Assembly (NCBI RefSeq): GCF_003634555.1
Contig: NZ_RBKS01000001.1
Location: 744,001-808,000 of the forward strand
Length of the DNA: 64,000 bases
Source of the DNA: Frondihabitans australicus
GTDB lineage: Bacteria; Actinomycetota; Actinomycetes; Actinomycetales; Microbacteriaceae
Direction of reading: 5' to 3'
In this document: in pieces, positions 36,379-43,821 of the stretch
How positions within the stretch are numbered: the first letter of the stretch is position 1
Layout of the letters: the number at the start of each line of letters is the position of its first letter
Notes under the pieces: generated by a model
Told to the model about the DNA's origin: nothing
The model's database searches: none
What the model saw: only the letters and a program-made list of their open reading frames with translations
Program-made: the position numbers and the translations under genes

Positions 36379-37026
36379 CTAGACGTCGAGGGTGTCGCCG
36401 GGAGCGAGCGTGACGACCTCGGCTCCTGCGGGCTCGACCATCGACCGCAGGCGGTCGAGGTGCATGCCGAGTCCGGTGGGGGAGAGCGTCCACTCATGGA
36501 TCGGGAAGAGCTTCGATGGCGAAGCTGCGGCGACGTAGTCCATGGCCTCGCTGATCTTGAGCCAGGGCGCGCCGACCGGAGCCGCGAGCACGACACCGCC
36601 GACCGGAGGCAGCGTGTACGAATCGCCCGGGTGGAACAGCGTGCCGTTGACGAGCACCCCTGTGTTGTCGATGATCGGGATGCTCGAGTGGATCAGCGCG
36701 TGGTGGGTACCCGCGAAGCGCAGCGAGAACGGGCCGACCGCGCGCGTGTCGCCGTCCGCGACCACGTCGACATCGATGCCGAGGTCTGCGGCGGCGACAG
36801 CTGCGGCGACCCCGGCCGGGCCGAACACGCGCGCCGACGGGTTCGCGGCGACGAGCGCCGCCAGCTGCGCCGGAGTCCAGTGATCCGGGTGCTCATGCGT
36901 GATCACGATGCCGTCGACGGCGCTCACGTCGCCGAGCGATCGCGTGAATCCGCCCGGGTCGATCACGAGCCGACGCCCGCCCTCGTCGAGCACCAGAGCG
37001 GCATGTTCGTACTTCGTCACCTGCAT
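36379..37026 (-). CDS. MBL-fold metal-dependent hydrolase, UlaG-like
   Basis: A 215-residue metallo-beta-lactamase-fold protein. The zinc motif HEHPDH gives His44-x-His46-x-Asp48-His49. Further ligands lie in FAGTHHALIHS and HPGDSYTLP, and the closing His in FPIHEWTLS. The pattern resembles UlaG-like L-ascorbate-6-phosphate lactonase relatives, but the family is broad and the substrate is unknown. TACGCT (minus strand) six bases before the ATG fits leaderless expression. Confidence 0.87.
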   Translation of the reverse strand: MQVTKYEHAALVLDEGGRRLVIDPGGFTRSLGDVSAVDGIVITHEHPDHWTPAQLAALVAANPSARVFGPAGVAAAVAAADLGIDVDVVADGDTRAVGPFSLRFAGTHHALIHSSIPIIDNTGVLVNGTLFHPGDSYTLPPVGGVVLAAPVGAPWLKISEAMDYVAAASPSKLFPIHEWTLSPTGLGMHLDRLRSMVEPAGAEVVTLAPGDTLDV

Positions 37027-37105
37027 GCCGCCAGCGTACTCACGGCGGCGGCGACCAGGCCGGGCGCAGGATCCGAGACTCCCTCGTCAGTGAGTACCTC
37101 TCAAT

Positions 37106-37134
37106 TTGCAGCCGCCCCACCGACCTGGCATACT
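37106..37134 (+). promoter_or_regulatory. Promoter of tRNA-Glu
   Basis: TTGCAG (37106-37111) and CATACT (37129-37134) are separated by 17 nt. Start of transcription would fall about 10 nt before the mature tRNA 5' end at 37152. This is the clearest -35/-10 pair in the window. Confidence 0.6.
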
Positions 37135-37151
37135 CGACGAGTCGCAAAAAC

Positions 37152-37224
37152 GGCCCCATCGTATAGCGGCCTAGTACGTCGCCCTCTCACGGCGATAACA
37201 CCGGTTCGAATCCGGTTGGGGTCA
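37152..37224 (+). tRNA. tRNA-Glu (anticodon CTC)
   Basis: All arms fold. The acceptor stem is GGCCCCA with TGGGGTC, the D stem GTAT with GTAC, the anticodon stem TCGCC with GGCGA around CTCTCAC (anticodon CTC, reading GAG), and the T stem ACCGG with CCGGT around the loop TTCGAAT. The discriminator is A and CCA is not encoded. The total is 73 nt. It is followed directly by a terminator, and the RNA-repair operon pnkp-hen1 lies 245 nt further on, on the opposite strand. Confidence 0.97.
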
Positions 37225-37225
37225 C

Positions 37226-37266
37226 GATGCAAATGGCTTCTCCCTACGGGAGGAGCCATTTGCATC
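37226..37266 (+). terminator. Terminator of tRNA-Glu
   Basis: GATGCAAATGGCTTCTCCC and GGGAGGAGCCATTTGCATC form a 19-bp stem with one G-U pair and a TAC loop. A T-rich tail (TCTGTGCTTATTT) follows. It starts one base after the tRNA discriminator base and its following C. Confidence 0.92.
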
Positions 37267-37371
37267 TCTGTGCTTATTTAAGGCCTAAAGAGACGGCGGC
37301 AGAGCCGCTGTCATAGTCGCCGGTTGAAACTCCGTCCGGGAGAGGGCCTAAAGGGCGGGGGAGCGCATCGT

Positions 37372-37433
37372 CCACCCAAAATCCGGACACAACACCACGG
37401 TGAGCGTTGGTGTTGTGTCCGGAAATTGGGTGG
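37372..37433. repeat. 26-10-26 inverted repeat downstream of pnkp
   Basis: Arms 37372-37397 and 37408-37433 match in 24 of 26 positions around CGGTGAGCGT. The stem shares the core GACACAAC with the perfect 26-8-26 hairpin at 4109-4168 and has the same overall size. It ends 35 nt before the pnkp stop on the minus strand and probably terminates the RNA-repair operon. Confidence 0.85.
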
Positions 37434-37468
37434 AGCGGAGGCTGCGGGGCGAGGATGCGGCGCCACTG

Positions 37469-40027
37469 CTACAGCCGCGGGTCGACGGCCTCCGACTCGA
37501 GCGCGAGCACCCCGAACACCGCCTGGTGCACTCGCCACAGCGGCTCCCCGGCCACGAAGCGGTCGATCGCCTCGAGGCCGAGGGCGTATTCCCGCAGCGC
37601 CATGGAGCGCTTCAGCCCGAGGTTGCGGTCCTTGAGGCGAGCGAGGTTCGCCGGCTCCGTGTAGTCGGGCCCGTAGATGATGCGGAGGTACTCCCGCCCC
37701 CGAACCTTGATTCCGGGCTGCACGAGGCCGCGCTCGAGGCGCTGCGGGCCGTCGAAGGGCTTCACGACCATGCCCTCGCCGCCCGCGGCGGTGAGCGACT
37801 CCCACCACGAGGTGGCGCCGGCGACGGATGACTCGTCGCCGAGGTCGACGGTGACGTTGCGCGTCGGGCGCACGAACGCGGGATCCTGCGCCGCAAGTCG
37901 GTCTGCGATCGACAGGTGCCAGCCGTGATCGCGTCGCGCGTGCGACGCTCCTTCGCTGGCGAGCAGCTGGAACGGCGCGAGCTGCACGCCGTCGAGCCCG
38001 TCGGTGCGGGCGACGTAGCGGCGGTAGGCGTCGACGTAGAGCGCCGCGTCGCGGGAGCGCGCCTCGGTGCGGGCGAGCAGGTCGCCCACGTCGACGCCCG
38101 ACGCCGCAGCCCGAGACAGCGCCGACACCGCCCGGGGCAGTGCGTCCGTCGCAGCGGCGCCGACCGAGGCGTACTGGTCGCGGATCATGCTCTCGGCCTT
38201 CAGCGACCACGGCAGCAGCTCGGCGTCGAAGAGCATCCACGTGGTGTCGAGCTCGCTCCACAGCCCGGCACCGTCGACCGCGGCGTCGAGCCGGGCCAGG
38301 AAGGCCGAGCCGAGCGCGTCGTCAAAGAACGGCCGGCCGGTGCGCGTGTAGGCCACGCCCCGCCAGCCGTCGGGCGCGCCGAAGCGCGCGGGGTCGCGGG
38401 TGAGCAGCACGACGGCCCGCGAGCCCATGTGCTTCTCCTCGCAGACGACCTTCGACACGCCCTCGCGCCGGAACGCCTCGAACGCCTCGGCCGGGTGCTC
38501 CAGGAGGTCGGGGAGAGCCGAGGTGGCCGGCGGGCTCATCGTCGGCGGCAGGTACACGAGGTGCCGGGGATCGAGGGCGAACCGGCTCATCACTTCGAGC
38601 GCCCCGGCCGCCTGCTCCTCGCGGATGCTGATCTTGCCGTGCCACGACGTCTCGACGATCTGCTTGCCGAGCACGTCGCCGATCGCGAGCACGCCCGGCG
38701 CCCGCGACCCAGCGCCGGCCCCCGCCGACGAGGTCGCAGGATCCGACACCCCGAGCGGCTTGACGGGCTCGTACCAGACCCGTTCAGCGGGCACCTGCAC
38801 CGACTCGCGCTCGGGGTAGCGGAGGGCCGAGAGTGCTCCGCCGAAGACGCACCCGGTGTCGAGGCAGAGCGTGTTGTTGACCCACTCGAGCTCGGTGGTC
38901 GGAGTGTGACCGTAGAGGACGGTCGCCGACCCCCGGTAGTCGTTCGCCCACGGGTACCGCACCGGCAGGCCGTACTCGTCGGTCTCGCCGGTGGTGTCGC
39001 CGTACAGCGCGAACGACCGCACGCGGCCCGACGCGCGCCCGTGGTACTGCTCGGGGAGTCCGGCGTGCGCGACGACGAGGCGCCCGCCGTCGAGCACGAG
39101 GTGCGAGACGAGGTCGCGGCAGAACCTCTCGACCTCGGCCCGGAACTCCGGTGTCTCGTCGGCGAGCTGCGCCAGCGTCTCGGCGAGGCCGTGCGACGTC
39201 TGCACGTTCTTCCCCTGCAGCGCGCGCACGAGCTTGTTCTCGTGGTTGCCCGGCACGGCGAGAGCGTGCCCGTTGGCGACCATGCCCATGGCGAGTCGCA
39301 GCACCCCGACGACGTCGGGGCCCCGGTCGACGAGGTCGCCGAGGAACACCGCGCGGCGACCCTCGGGGTGAGCGGCGTCGATCGGTCGGCCCTCGGGATC
39401 CTGCGTCACCTCGTAGCCCAGCCGGACCAGCAGGGTGACGAGCTCGGACAGACAGCCGTGCACGTCTCCGATGGCGTCGAACGGGCCGGTCTCGTGCGAC
39501 AGGTCGTTGAGCAGCGGCTCGCGCACGATCGTGGCGGCCTCGACCTCGTCGACCCCGGTCAGCACGTGGACCCGCCGGAAGCCCTCCCGGCCGAGCCCGC
39601 GGAGCGACCGCCGCAGCTGGTCGTTCTGCCGTTTGATCACCGACGCCGGGAAGTCGCGATCCGTACGCGACTCGTTGCGCGCGACGCTCACGCTCTGCGG
39701 CACGTCGAGCACGATCGCGACCGGCAGGACGTCGTGCTCGCGGGCCAGCTCGACGAACGACCGCCGGGCCTGCGGCTGCACGTTCGTCGCGTCGATGACC
39801 GTGAGCAGGCCGCGCTTCAGCCTCGTCGCCGCGACGTAGCGGAGTGCGTCGAACGCGGCGCCCGTGGCGTTCTGATCGTTCTCGTCATTGGAGACGAGCC
39901 CGCGGAAGTAGTCGCTCGAGAGAGTCTCGAACGGCTCGAACGCCCGCGCGGCGAAGGTCGACTTGCCTGAGCCCGAGGTACCGACGAGCACGACGAGCGA
40001 CATGCGGGGCACGGTGAGTTCGGCCAT
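37469..40027 (-). CDS. pnkp: Polynucleotide kinase-phosphatase-ligase of the bacterial RNA-repair system
   Basis: Bacterial Pnkp repairs cut RNA by healing both ends and then, with Hen1, sealing them. This 852-residue protein has all three domains. The 5' kinase domain carries the P-loop GTSGSGKST (16-24). The metallophosphatase/2',3'-phosphodiesterase domain has GDVHG (187-191), GDLVDRG (230-236), GNHE (260-263) and GHTP. The C-terminal adenylyltransferase domain holds the nucleotidyl Lys532 in EEKHMGS. Length is close to the ~870 residues of the studied enzyme from Clostridium thermocellum. Its ATG overlaps the hen1 stop (ATGA at 40024-40027 region). It is complete, with no visible lesion. 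Confidence 0.95.
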   Translation of the reverse strand: MAELTVPRMSLVVLVGTSGSGKSTFAARAFEPFETLSSDYFRGLVSNDENDQNATGAAFDALRYVAATRLKRGLLTVIDATNVQPQARRSFVELAREHDVLPVAIVLDVPQSVSVARNESRTDRDFPASVIKRQNDQLRRSLRGLGREGFRRVHVLTGVDEVEAATIVREPLLNDLSHETGPFDAIGDVHGCLSELVTLLVRLGYEVTQDPEGRPIDAAHPEGRRAVFLGDLVDRGPDVVGVLRLAMGMVANGHALAVPGNHENKLVRALQGKNVQTSHGLAETLAQLADETPEFRAEVERFCRDLVSHLVLDGGRLVVAHAGLPEQYHGRASGRVRSFALYGDTTGETDEYGLPVRYPWANDYRGSATVLYGHTPTTELEWVNNTLCLDTGCVFGGALSALRYPERESVQVPAERVWYEPVKPLGVSDPATSSAGAGAGSRAPGVLAIGDVLGKQIVETSWHGKISIREEQAAGALEVMSRFALDPRHLVYLPPTMSPPATSALPDLLEHPAEAFEAFRREGVSKVVCEEKHMGSRAVVLLTRDPARFGAPDGWRGVAYTRTGRPFFDDALGSAFLARLDAAVDGAGLWSELDTTWMLFDAELLPWSLKAESMIRDQYASVGAAATDALPRAVSALSRAAASGVDVGDLLARTEARSRDAALYVDAYRRYVARTDGLDGVQLAPFQLLASEGASHARRDHGWHLSIADRLAAQDPAFVRPTRNVTVDLGDESSVAGATSWWESLTAAGGEGMVVKPFDGPQRLERGLVQPGIKVRGREYLRIIYGPDYTEPANLARLKDRNLGLKRSMALREYALGLEAIDRFVAGEPLWRVHQAVFGVLALESEAVDPRL

Positions 40028-41427
40028 CAGATCCTCCTGAACAGGGCGAGCTGGGTGGGGGAGCCGTGCACGGGGTCGACGTCGCCGACGTCGCGATGCT
40101 CGACCGTGAAGCCGTGGGTCGCGGCCACACGCGACGCCCACTCCGCGAACTCGGCCCGCGTCCACTCGAACCGGTGGTCGGTGTGACGCATCGTGCCGGC
40201 GGCGAGCGTCGGGTAGAGCACGTTGTACTCGGCGTTCGGCGTCGTCACGACGACGCCGCCGGGCGCCGCGTGCCCGAAGACCGTCGCTTCCAGCGCGTCG
40301 AGGCGCGACGGCTCGATGTGCTCGATCACTTCCATGAGCACGATCGCGTCGCGGCCCCTGATCCGGTCGTCCTCGTAGGTCACCGACGACTGCAGCAGCC
40401 GGATCCGGGCGCGAGCCCGATCGTTCAGGTCGCGCAGGTGCAGACGGGCCTCCGCGACGTCGAGAGCCCGGGCCGACACATCCGTGCCGATGATCTCGGT
40501 GAACGCAGGATCGGGCACCAGCCGCGACAGAAGCGCCCCCGGCCCGCACCCCACATCGGCCACCCGCCGCGCCCCCAGGTCTTCGAGCGCCCGCATCACG
40601 GCCTCGGCACGGTGGATCCGCAGCGGAGTCGGCGCATCCGCGGCCACGAGAGCGTCGTCGGCCTCGTCGGAGGCCTGCGAGACCGAGTCGTCGAGCTCCT
40701 CGAGGCGCGCCGTGGCTCCCTGCACGAGCGAGCGCTGGTGCGCGAGGTAGCGCGTCGTGATGAGCTCGCGCTCGGGGTGGGCGCCGAGCCACCCGTCACC
40801 GGCCCGCAGGAGCTTGCCGATCTCGTCGTCGCCGACCCAGTAGTGCTTCGAGTCGTCGAGCACCGGCAGCAGGACGTACAGCTGCCGCAGCGCCTCGGCC
40901 AGCCGGACGGTTCCGGTGAGGACGAGGTCGACGTAGCGGGAGTCGCCCCACTCGGGGAACTCCGCGTCGAGCGGCACCGGCGTCGCCGCCACCGACCAGC
41001 CGAGTGGCTCGAACAGGCGTGCCACGAGGTCGTCGGCGCCGCGAGCGGGCAGCGCGGTCACGCCGATCTCCAGCGGCAGTGCGCTCGCCGCCAACTCGGG
41101 CCGCGCGTCGCAGCGCCCGGTCATGGCGGTCCGGAACACCTGCGACAGCGCCACCGACAGCATCGACGACGAGGCGTACGGGCGGTCGTTGACGTACTGC
41201 GCGAGCGTGCGGGCCTCGCCGCCGCCGAACCGGCGGCTCCGGGCCAGGCCGATCGCGTCGACCTCGAGCAGGAGCGCGGCCGTGCAAGCCTCGTCGGTCG
41301 CCTCCGGGTAGAAGACGTGGGCCGTTCCGACGCTCAGCGAGAACGACTGCAGACGGCCGGGATGCTTGTGGAGGAGGAAGCCGAGGTCCGACGCGTCGGT
41401 GCCGCGGTACGTGATGGTGACGAGCAC
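40027..41427 (-). CDS. hen1: 3'-terminal RNA ribose 2'-O-methyltransferase Hen1
   Basis: Bacterial Hen1 methylates the 2'-OH at the 3' end of a cleaved RNA before sealing, so that the repaired site cannot be cut again by ribotoxins. The 466-residue protein has the N-terminal domain (about 1-245) that activates the Pnkp ligase, then the methyltransferase domain with SAM motif VADVGCGPGALLSRL. The metal-binding set is Glu366, Glu369, His370 (EVIEHIE) and His418 (HTDH), the arrangement known for this family. The GTG start has TAGGGT six bases upstream, so the operon mRNA is probably leaderless. It is the first gene of the hen1-pnkp operon. Confidence 0.96.
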   Translation of the reverse strand: MLVTITYRGTDASDLGFLLHKHPGRLQSFSLSVGTAHVFYPEATDEACTAALLLEVDAIGLARSRRFGGGEARTLAQYVNDRPYASSSMLSVALSQVFRTAMTGRCDARPELAASALPLEIGVTALPARGADDLVARLFEPLGWSVAATPVPLDAEFPEWGDSRYVDLVLTGTVRLAEALRQLYVLLPVLDDSKHYWVGDDEIGKLLRAGDGWLGAHPERELITTRYLAHQRSLVQGATARLEELDDSVSQASDEADDALVAADAPTPLRIHRAEAVMRALEDLGARRVADVGCGPGALLSRLVPDPAFTEIIGTDVSARALDVAEARLHLRDLNDRARARIRLLQSSVTYEDDRIRGRDAIVLMEVIEHIEPSRLDALEATVFGHAAPGGVVVTTPNAEYNVLYPTLAAGTMRHTDHRFEWTRAEFAEWASRVAATHGFTVEHRDVGDVDPVHGSPTQLALFRRI

Positions 41428-41433
41428 GTCGCC

Positions 41434-41439
41434 ACCCTA
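41434..41439 (-). promoter_or_regulatory. -10 box TAGGGT of the hen1-pnkp operon
   Basis: On the minus strand TAGGGT lies six bases before the hen1 GTG, with no ribosome-binding site. A leaderless transcript for the repair operon is likely. Confidence 0.5.
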
Positions 41440-41480
41440 CGGGACCGCGCGCCGCGTCTCCGCGACAGCGCGCGGCGTCC

Positions 41481-42143
41481 CTACGACGCCGCTGACCCGT
41501 CGACGCCGCTGGCCCGGCGCCGCGCTCGGGCGAGCAGCCAGGCCTGCAGCGGCCGCCCCACGGCGAGAAGCACGAGGCTCCAGAGCCCCACCCGCCCGGC
41601 GATGATGAGCGTCACGACGATGACGAGCACCATGAGCATCACCGGCACCCAGTCGACGAGCAGCTCGCCCTGGCTCGGACTCCGACCCTTGCCGTCGCGG
41701 AGGAATCCCGCGTGGGCCAGGAGGATCTCCTCGAACCGGTAGAGGACCATCGCCAGCAGCACCGTGCCGAGGTACAGCGCGTACGCCGACCGGTTGCCCG
41801 AGGGCGACCGTACCTCGATGACCGTCGCGACCGGCAGGAACACGATGCAGGCGAGCCAGAGCAGCGTCACGCGCAGCATGAGCGGCGGGTAGTCGGTGGC
41901 CCGCAGGAACAGGTGGTGGTGGTCGCGCCAGAACGACCCGATCACGGCGAAGCTGATGCCCGCGGCCGTCACGGCGTAGCCCGACTCGGAGAAGAACTGC
42001 TCAGGCGAGCGCACCGAGCCCGCGACGTCGACGAGGGGCAGGGCGACCAGCGTGATGGCGATCGCGACGACGGCGTCGGTGAAGGTCACCAGCCGGTCGA
42101 TGGCGAGGCGCTCGGGGCGCTCGGGCTGGTCGGCGTCATTCAT
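41481..42143 (-). CDS. TMEM175-family (DUF1211) potassium-channel-like membrane protein
   Basis: A 220-residue member of the same family as the gene at 4208-4876. The pore-helix motif is RLVTFTDAVVAIAIT, with FTD where the family standard is FSD, a conservative change. About six hydrophobic segments follow and the C terminus is Arg-rich. ATG 42143 is supported by TAGGCT (minus strand, 42151-42156) seven bases upstream, so it can be expressed apart from the propeller gene that ends 11 nt before it. Confidence 0.82.
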   Translation of the reverse strand: MNDADQPERPERLAIDRLVTFTDAVVAIAITLVALPLVDVAGSVRSPEQFFSESGYAVTAAGISFAVIGSFWRDHHHLFLRATDYPPLMLRVTLLWLACIVFLPVATVIEVRSPSGNRSAYALYLGTVLLAMVLYRFEEILLAHAGFLRDGKGRSPSQGELLVDWVPVMLMVLVIVVTLIIAGRVGLWSLVLLAVGRPLQAWLLARARRRASGVDGSAAS

Positions 42144-42153
42144 CGCCCCGAGC

Positions 42154-43770
42154 CTACGACCCGAGGCGCCGGGCCAGGCCGTCCATCCCCACGTCCACGA
42201 GATGGCCGCCCCACACTCCCACCTGCACCTGTGACGAACGCGTCCAGAGCGTGTGGCCGCTGGACGCGTCGACCGCGATGACCGTCGACCTGGCACCGGT
42301 GAACCCGGAGGCCGCGACGTAGGCGACGGTGTCGGAGGCGGCGACCACCGTGGATCCTGCGGGCACGTCGGTCTCGAACCGGATGCGGCCGGTCGCGCCG
42401 TCGACCGCGACGAGCTGCGCCTGCGAGCCGGTCGTGACCGTGTAGACGTCGTCGGTGCGTTGGCCGGGAGCGCTGCCGGCGAACGAGTAGCTGCCGACGT
42501 CGGTGGTCCACAGCGGCTTGCCCGTGCGGTAGTCGAGACAGGTGATGGTGTCGCCCGCCTCGTTTGTGACCGCGAGGCACGACCGCGTGGTCGAGTACGA
42601 GCCGCGCAGGTCGAGGTCGGACTTCCACAGCACCTGTCCGGTGCGGTCGAGGGCCGTGAAGCCGCGGGTCATGCGCGTGGTGACGCCCGAGCCGGACACG
42701 TTGGCTGCGAAGACGTCGTCGTCGTGCACCGCGTAGCCCGACGTCGTCGAGACCGGCCCGCCCCAGTCGGTCGCGACTCCTGTCGCCAGGGGGATCTGCA
42801 GGGTCCCGCGACCGCCGAGCAGGAGGCGGTCGGAGAGCGCGATCATCGTGGCCGACTCGTTGCCGTGGCCCGACCACACGATGCGCGAGAGGTCGTCGGC
42901 GTTCCGGAGCTCGTAGGTGTACTCGAGGCTGTCGCTGGAGAGGGCTCCGAGCGCCACGACCCTGCCCGAGGCGGTGTAGCGATCATCCTGCGACCAGGGC
43001 AGCTCGCCGGTGGTGTCGAGCACCTGGCCGGTGGCGAGCGACAGGTTCTCGACGACCTGCTGGTTGGCCGTCTCGGCGTGCACGAGCAGGTGCGATCCGT
43101 CGTCGAGCGAGGTCATGTCGGTCACCGAGGCGCCCTGCGACACGATGAAGTCGTCTGTGACGTCGTGCACCCAGCGCACGTCGCCGTCGCGTGTGTCGAC
43201 GACGGCGACGCGCGAGCCGAAGCCGGCGGGCACCACCGAGCACGACGACTCCGGCGCGAAGCCGTACGCCCAGGCCCCGTCGGCCCGGATCGCGACGAGG
43301 TCGGCGCCGACGTCGAGGGTCGAGAAGCGGAGGCACTCAGGAGGCGTGCCGGGCGAGATGATCGCGGCGAGGTCGACGGCCCAGGACGACTGGTTCGGCG
43401 CCGAGCGGACGTCGTCGACGTGCAGGCCGCGCCACGGCTGCAGCGCCCCGTAGGTCGGCTGGAGCGCGCCGCCGACCGTCACGACGAGCAGGATCGCCGC
43501 CGCGAGGCAGCCGTAGGCGAGCAGGATCCGCCGGGTCACCGACAGCCGCGACAGAACGCGCGGCCGGCGATCACGTCGCTCGGCCTCCCACCGGACCCCC
43601 ACCGCGGCAGGCGGCGCGGCCGGTGGCGCCGGGGTGAGGTGCTCACGCTGATCCTGCGCCCGGGGCACCCCCGAAGAGGTTCGCGGGGACCAGGCGCTGG
43701 TGTACGACGGCGGTCGCGGCGGAGCCCACGACGGGGTCTCGTCGACGGGTGCGTCGCCTTCGTCGACCAC
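42154..43770 (-). CDS. Membrane-anchored PQQ-like beta-propeller protein (second of a tandem pair)
   Basis: A 538-residue protein: a Pro-rich cytoplasmic head, one transmembrane helix (ILLAYGCLAAAILLVVTVGGAL, about residues 85-106) and an extracytoplasmic PQQ-type propeller with blades such as GRIRFETDVPAGST, DASSGHTLWTRS and YRTGKPLWTTDV. No PQQ ligand residues are obvious, so a binding or scaffold role is more likely than a dehydrogenase. Four Cys (ECLRF, SSCSVV, RSCLA, TITCLDY) have counterparts in the upstream paralogue. I chose GTG 43770 because AGGAGG lies five bases upstream. Confidence 0.78.
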   Translation of the reverse strand: MVDEGDAPVDETPSWAPPRPPSYTSAWSPRTSSGVPRAQDQREHLTPAPPAAPPAAVGVRWEAERRDRRPRVLSRLSVTRRILLAYGCLAAAILLVVTVGGALQPTYGALQPWRGLHVDDVRSAPNQSSWAVDLAAIISPGTPPECLRFSTLDVGADLVAIRADGAWAYGFAPESSCSVVPAGFGSRVAVVDTRDGDVRWVHDVTDDFIVSQGASVTDMTSLDDGSHLLVHAETANQQVVENLSLATGQVLDTTGELPWSQDDRYTASGRVVALGALSSDSLEYTYELRNADDLSRIVWSGHGNESATMIALSDRLLLGGRGTLQIPLATGVATDWGGPVSTTSGYAVHDDDVFAANVSGSGVTTRMTRGFTALDRTGQVLWKSDLDLRGSYSTTRSCLAVTNEAGDTITCLDYRTGKPLWTTDVGSYSFAGSAPGQRTDDVYTVTTGSQAQLVAVDGATGRIRFETDVPAGSTVVAASDTVAYVAASGFTGARSTVIAVDASSGHTLWTRSSQVQVGVWGGHLVDVGMDGLARRLGS

Positions 43771-43821
43771 CGTGCCTCCTCGCACCGATGCCGGGGCGTC
43801 CTCGCCCCGGCGGTGCCGACT

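Noticed and set aside
37062-37151. Attachment site of an integrated element at tRNA-Glu
   Set aside because: I see no integrase and no second copy of the tRNA 3' end in the window.
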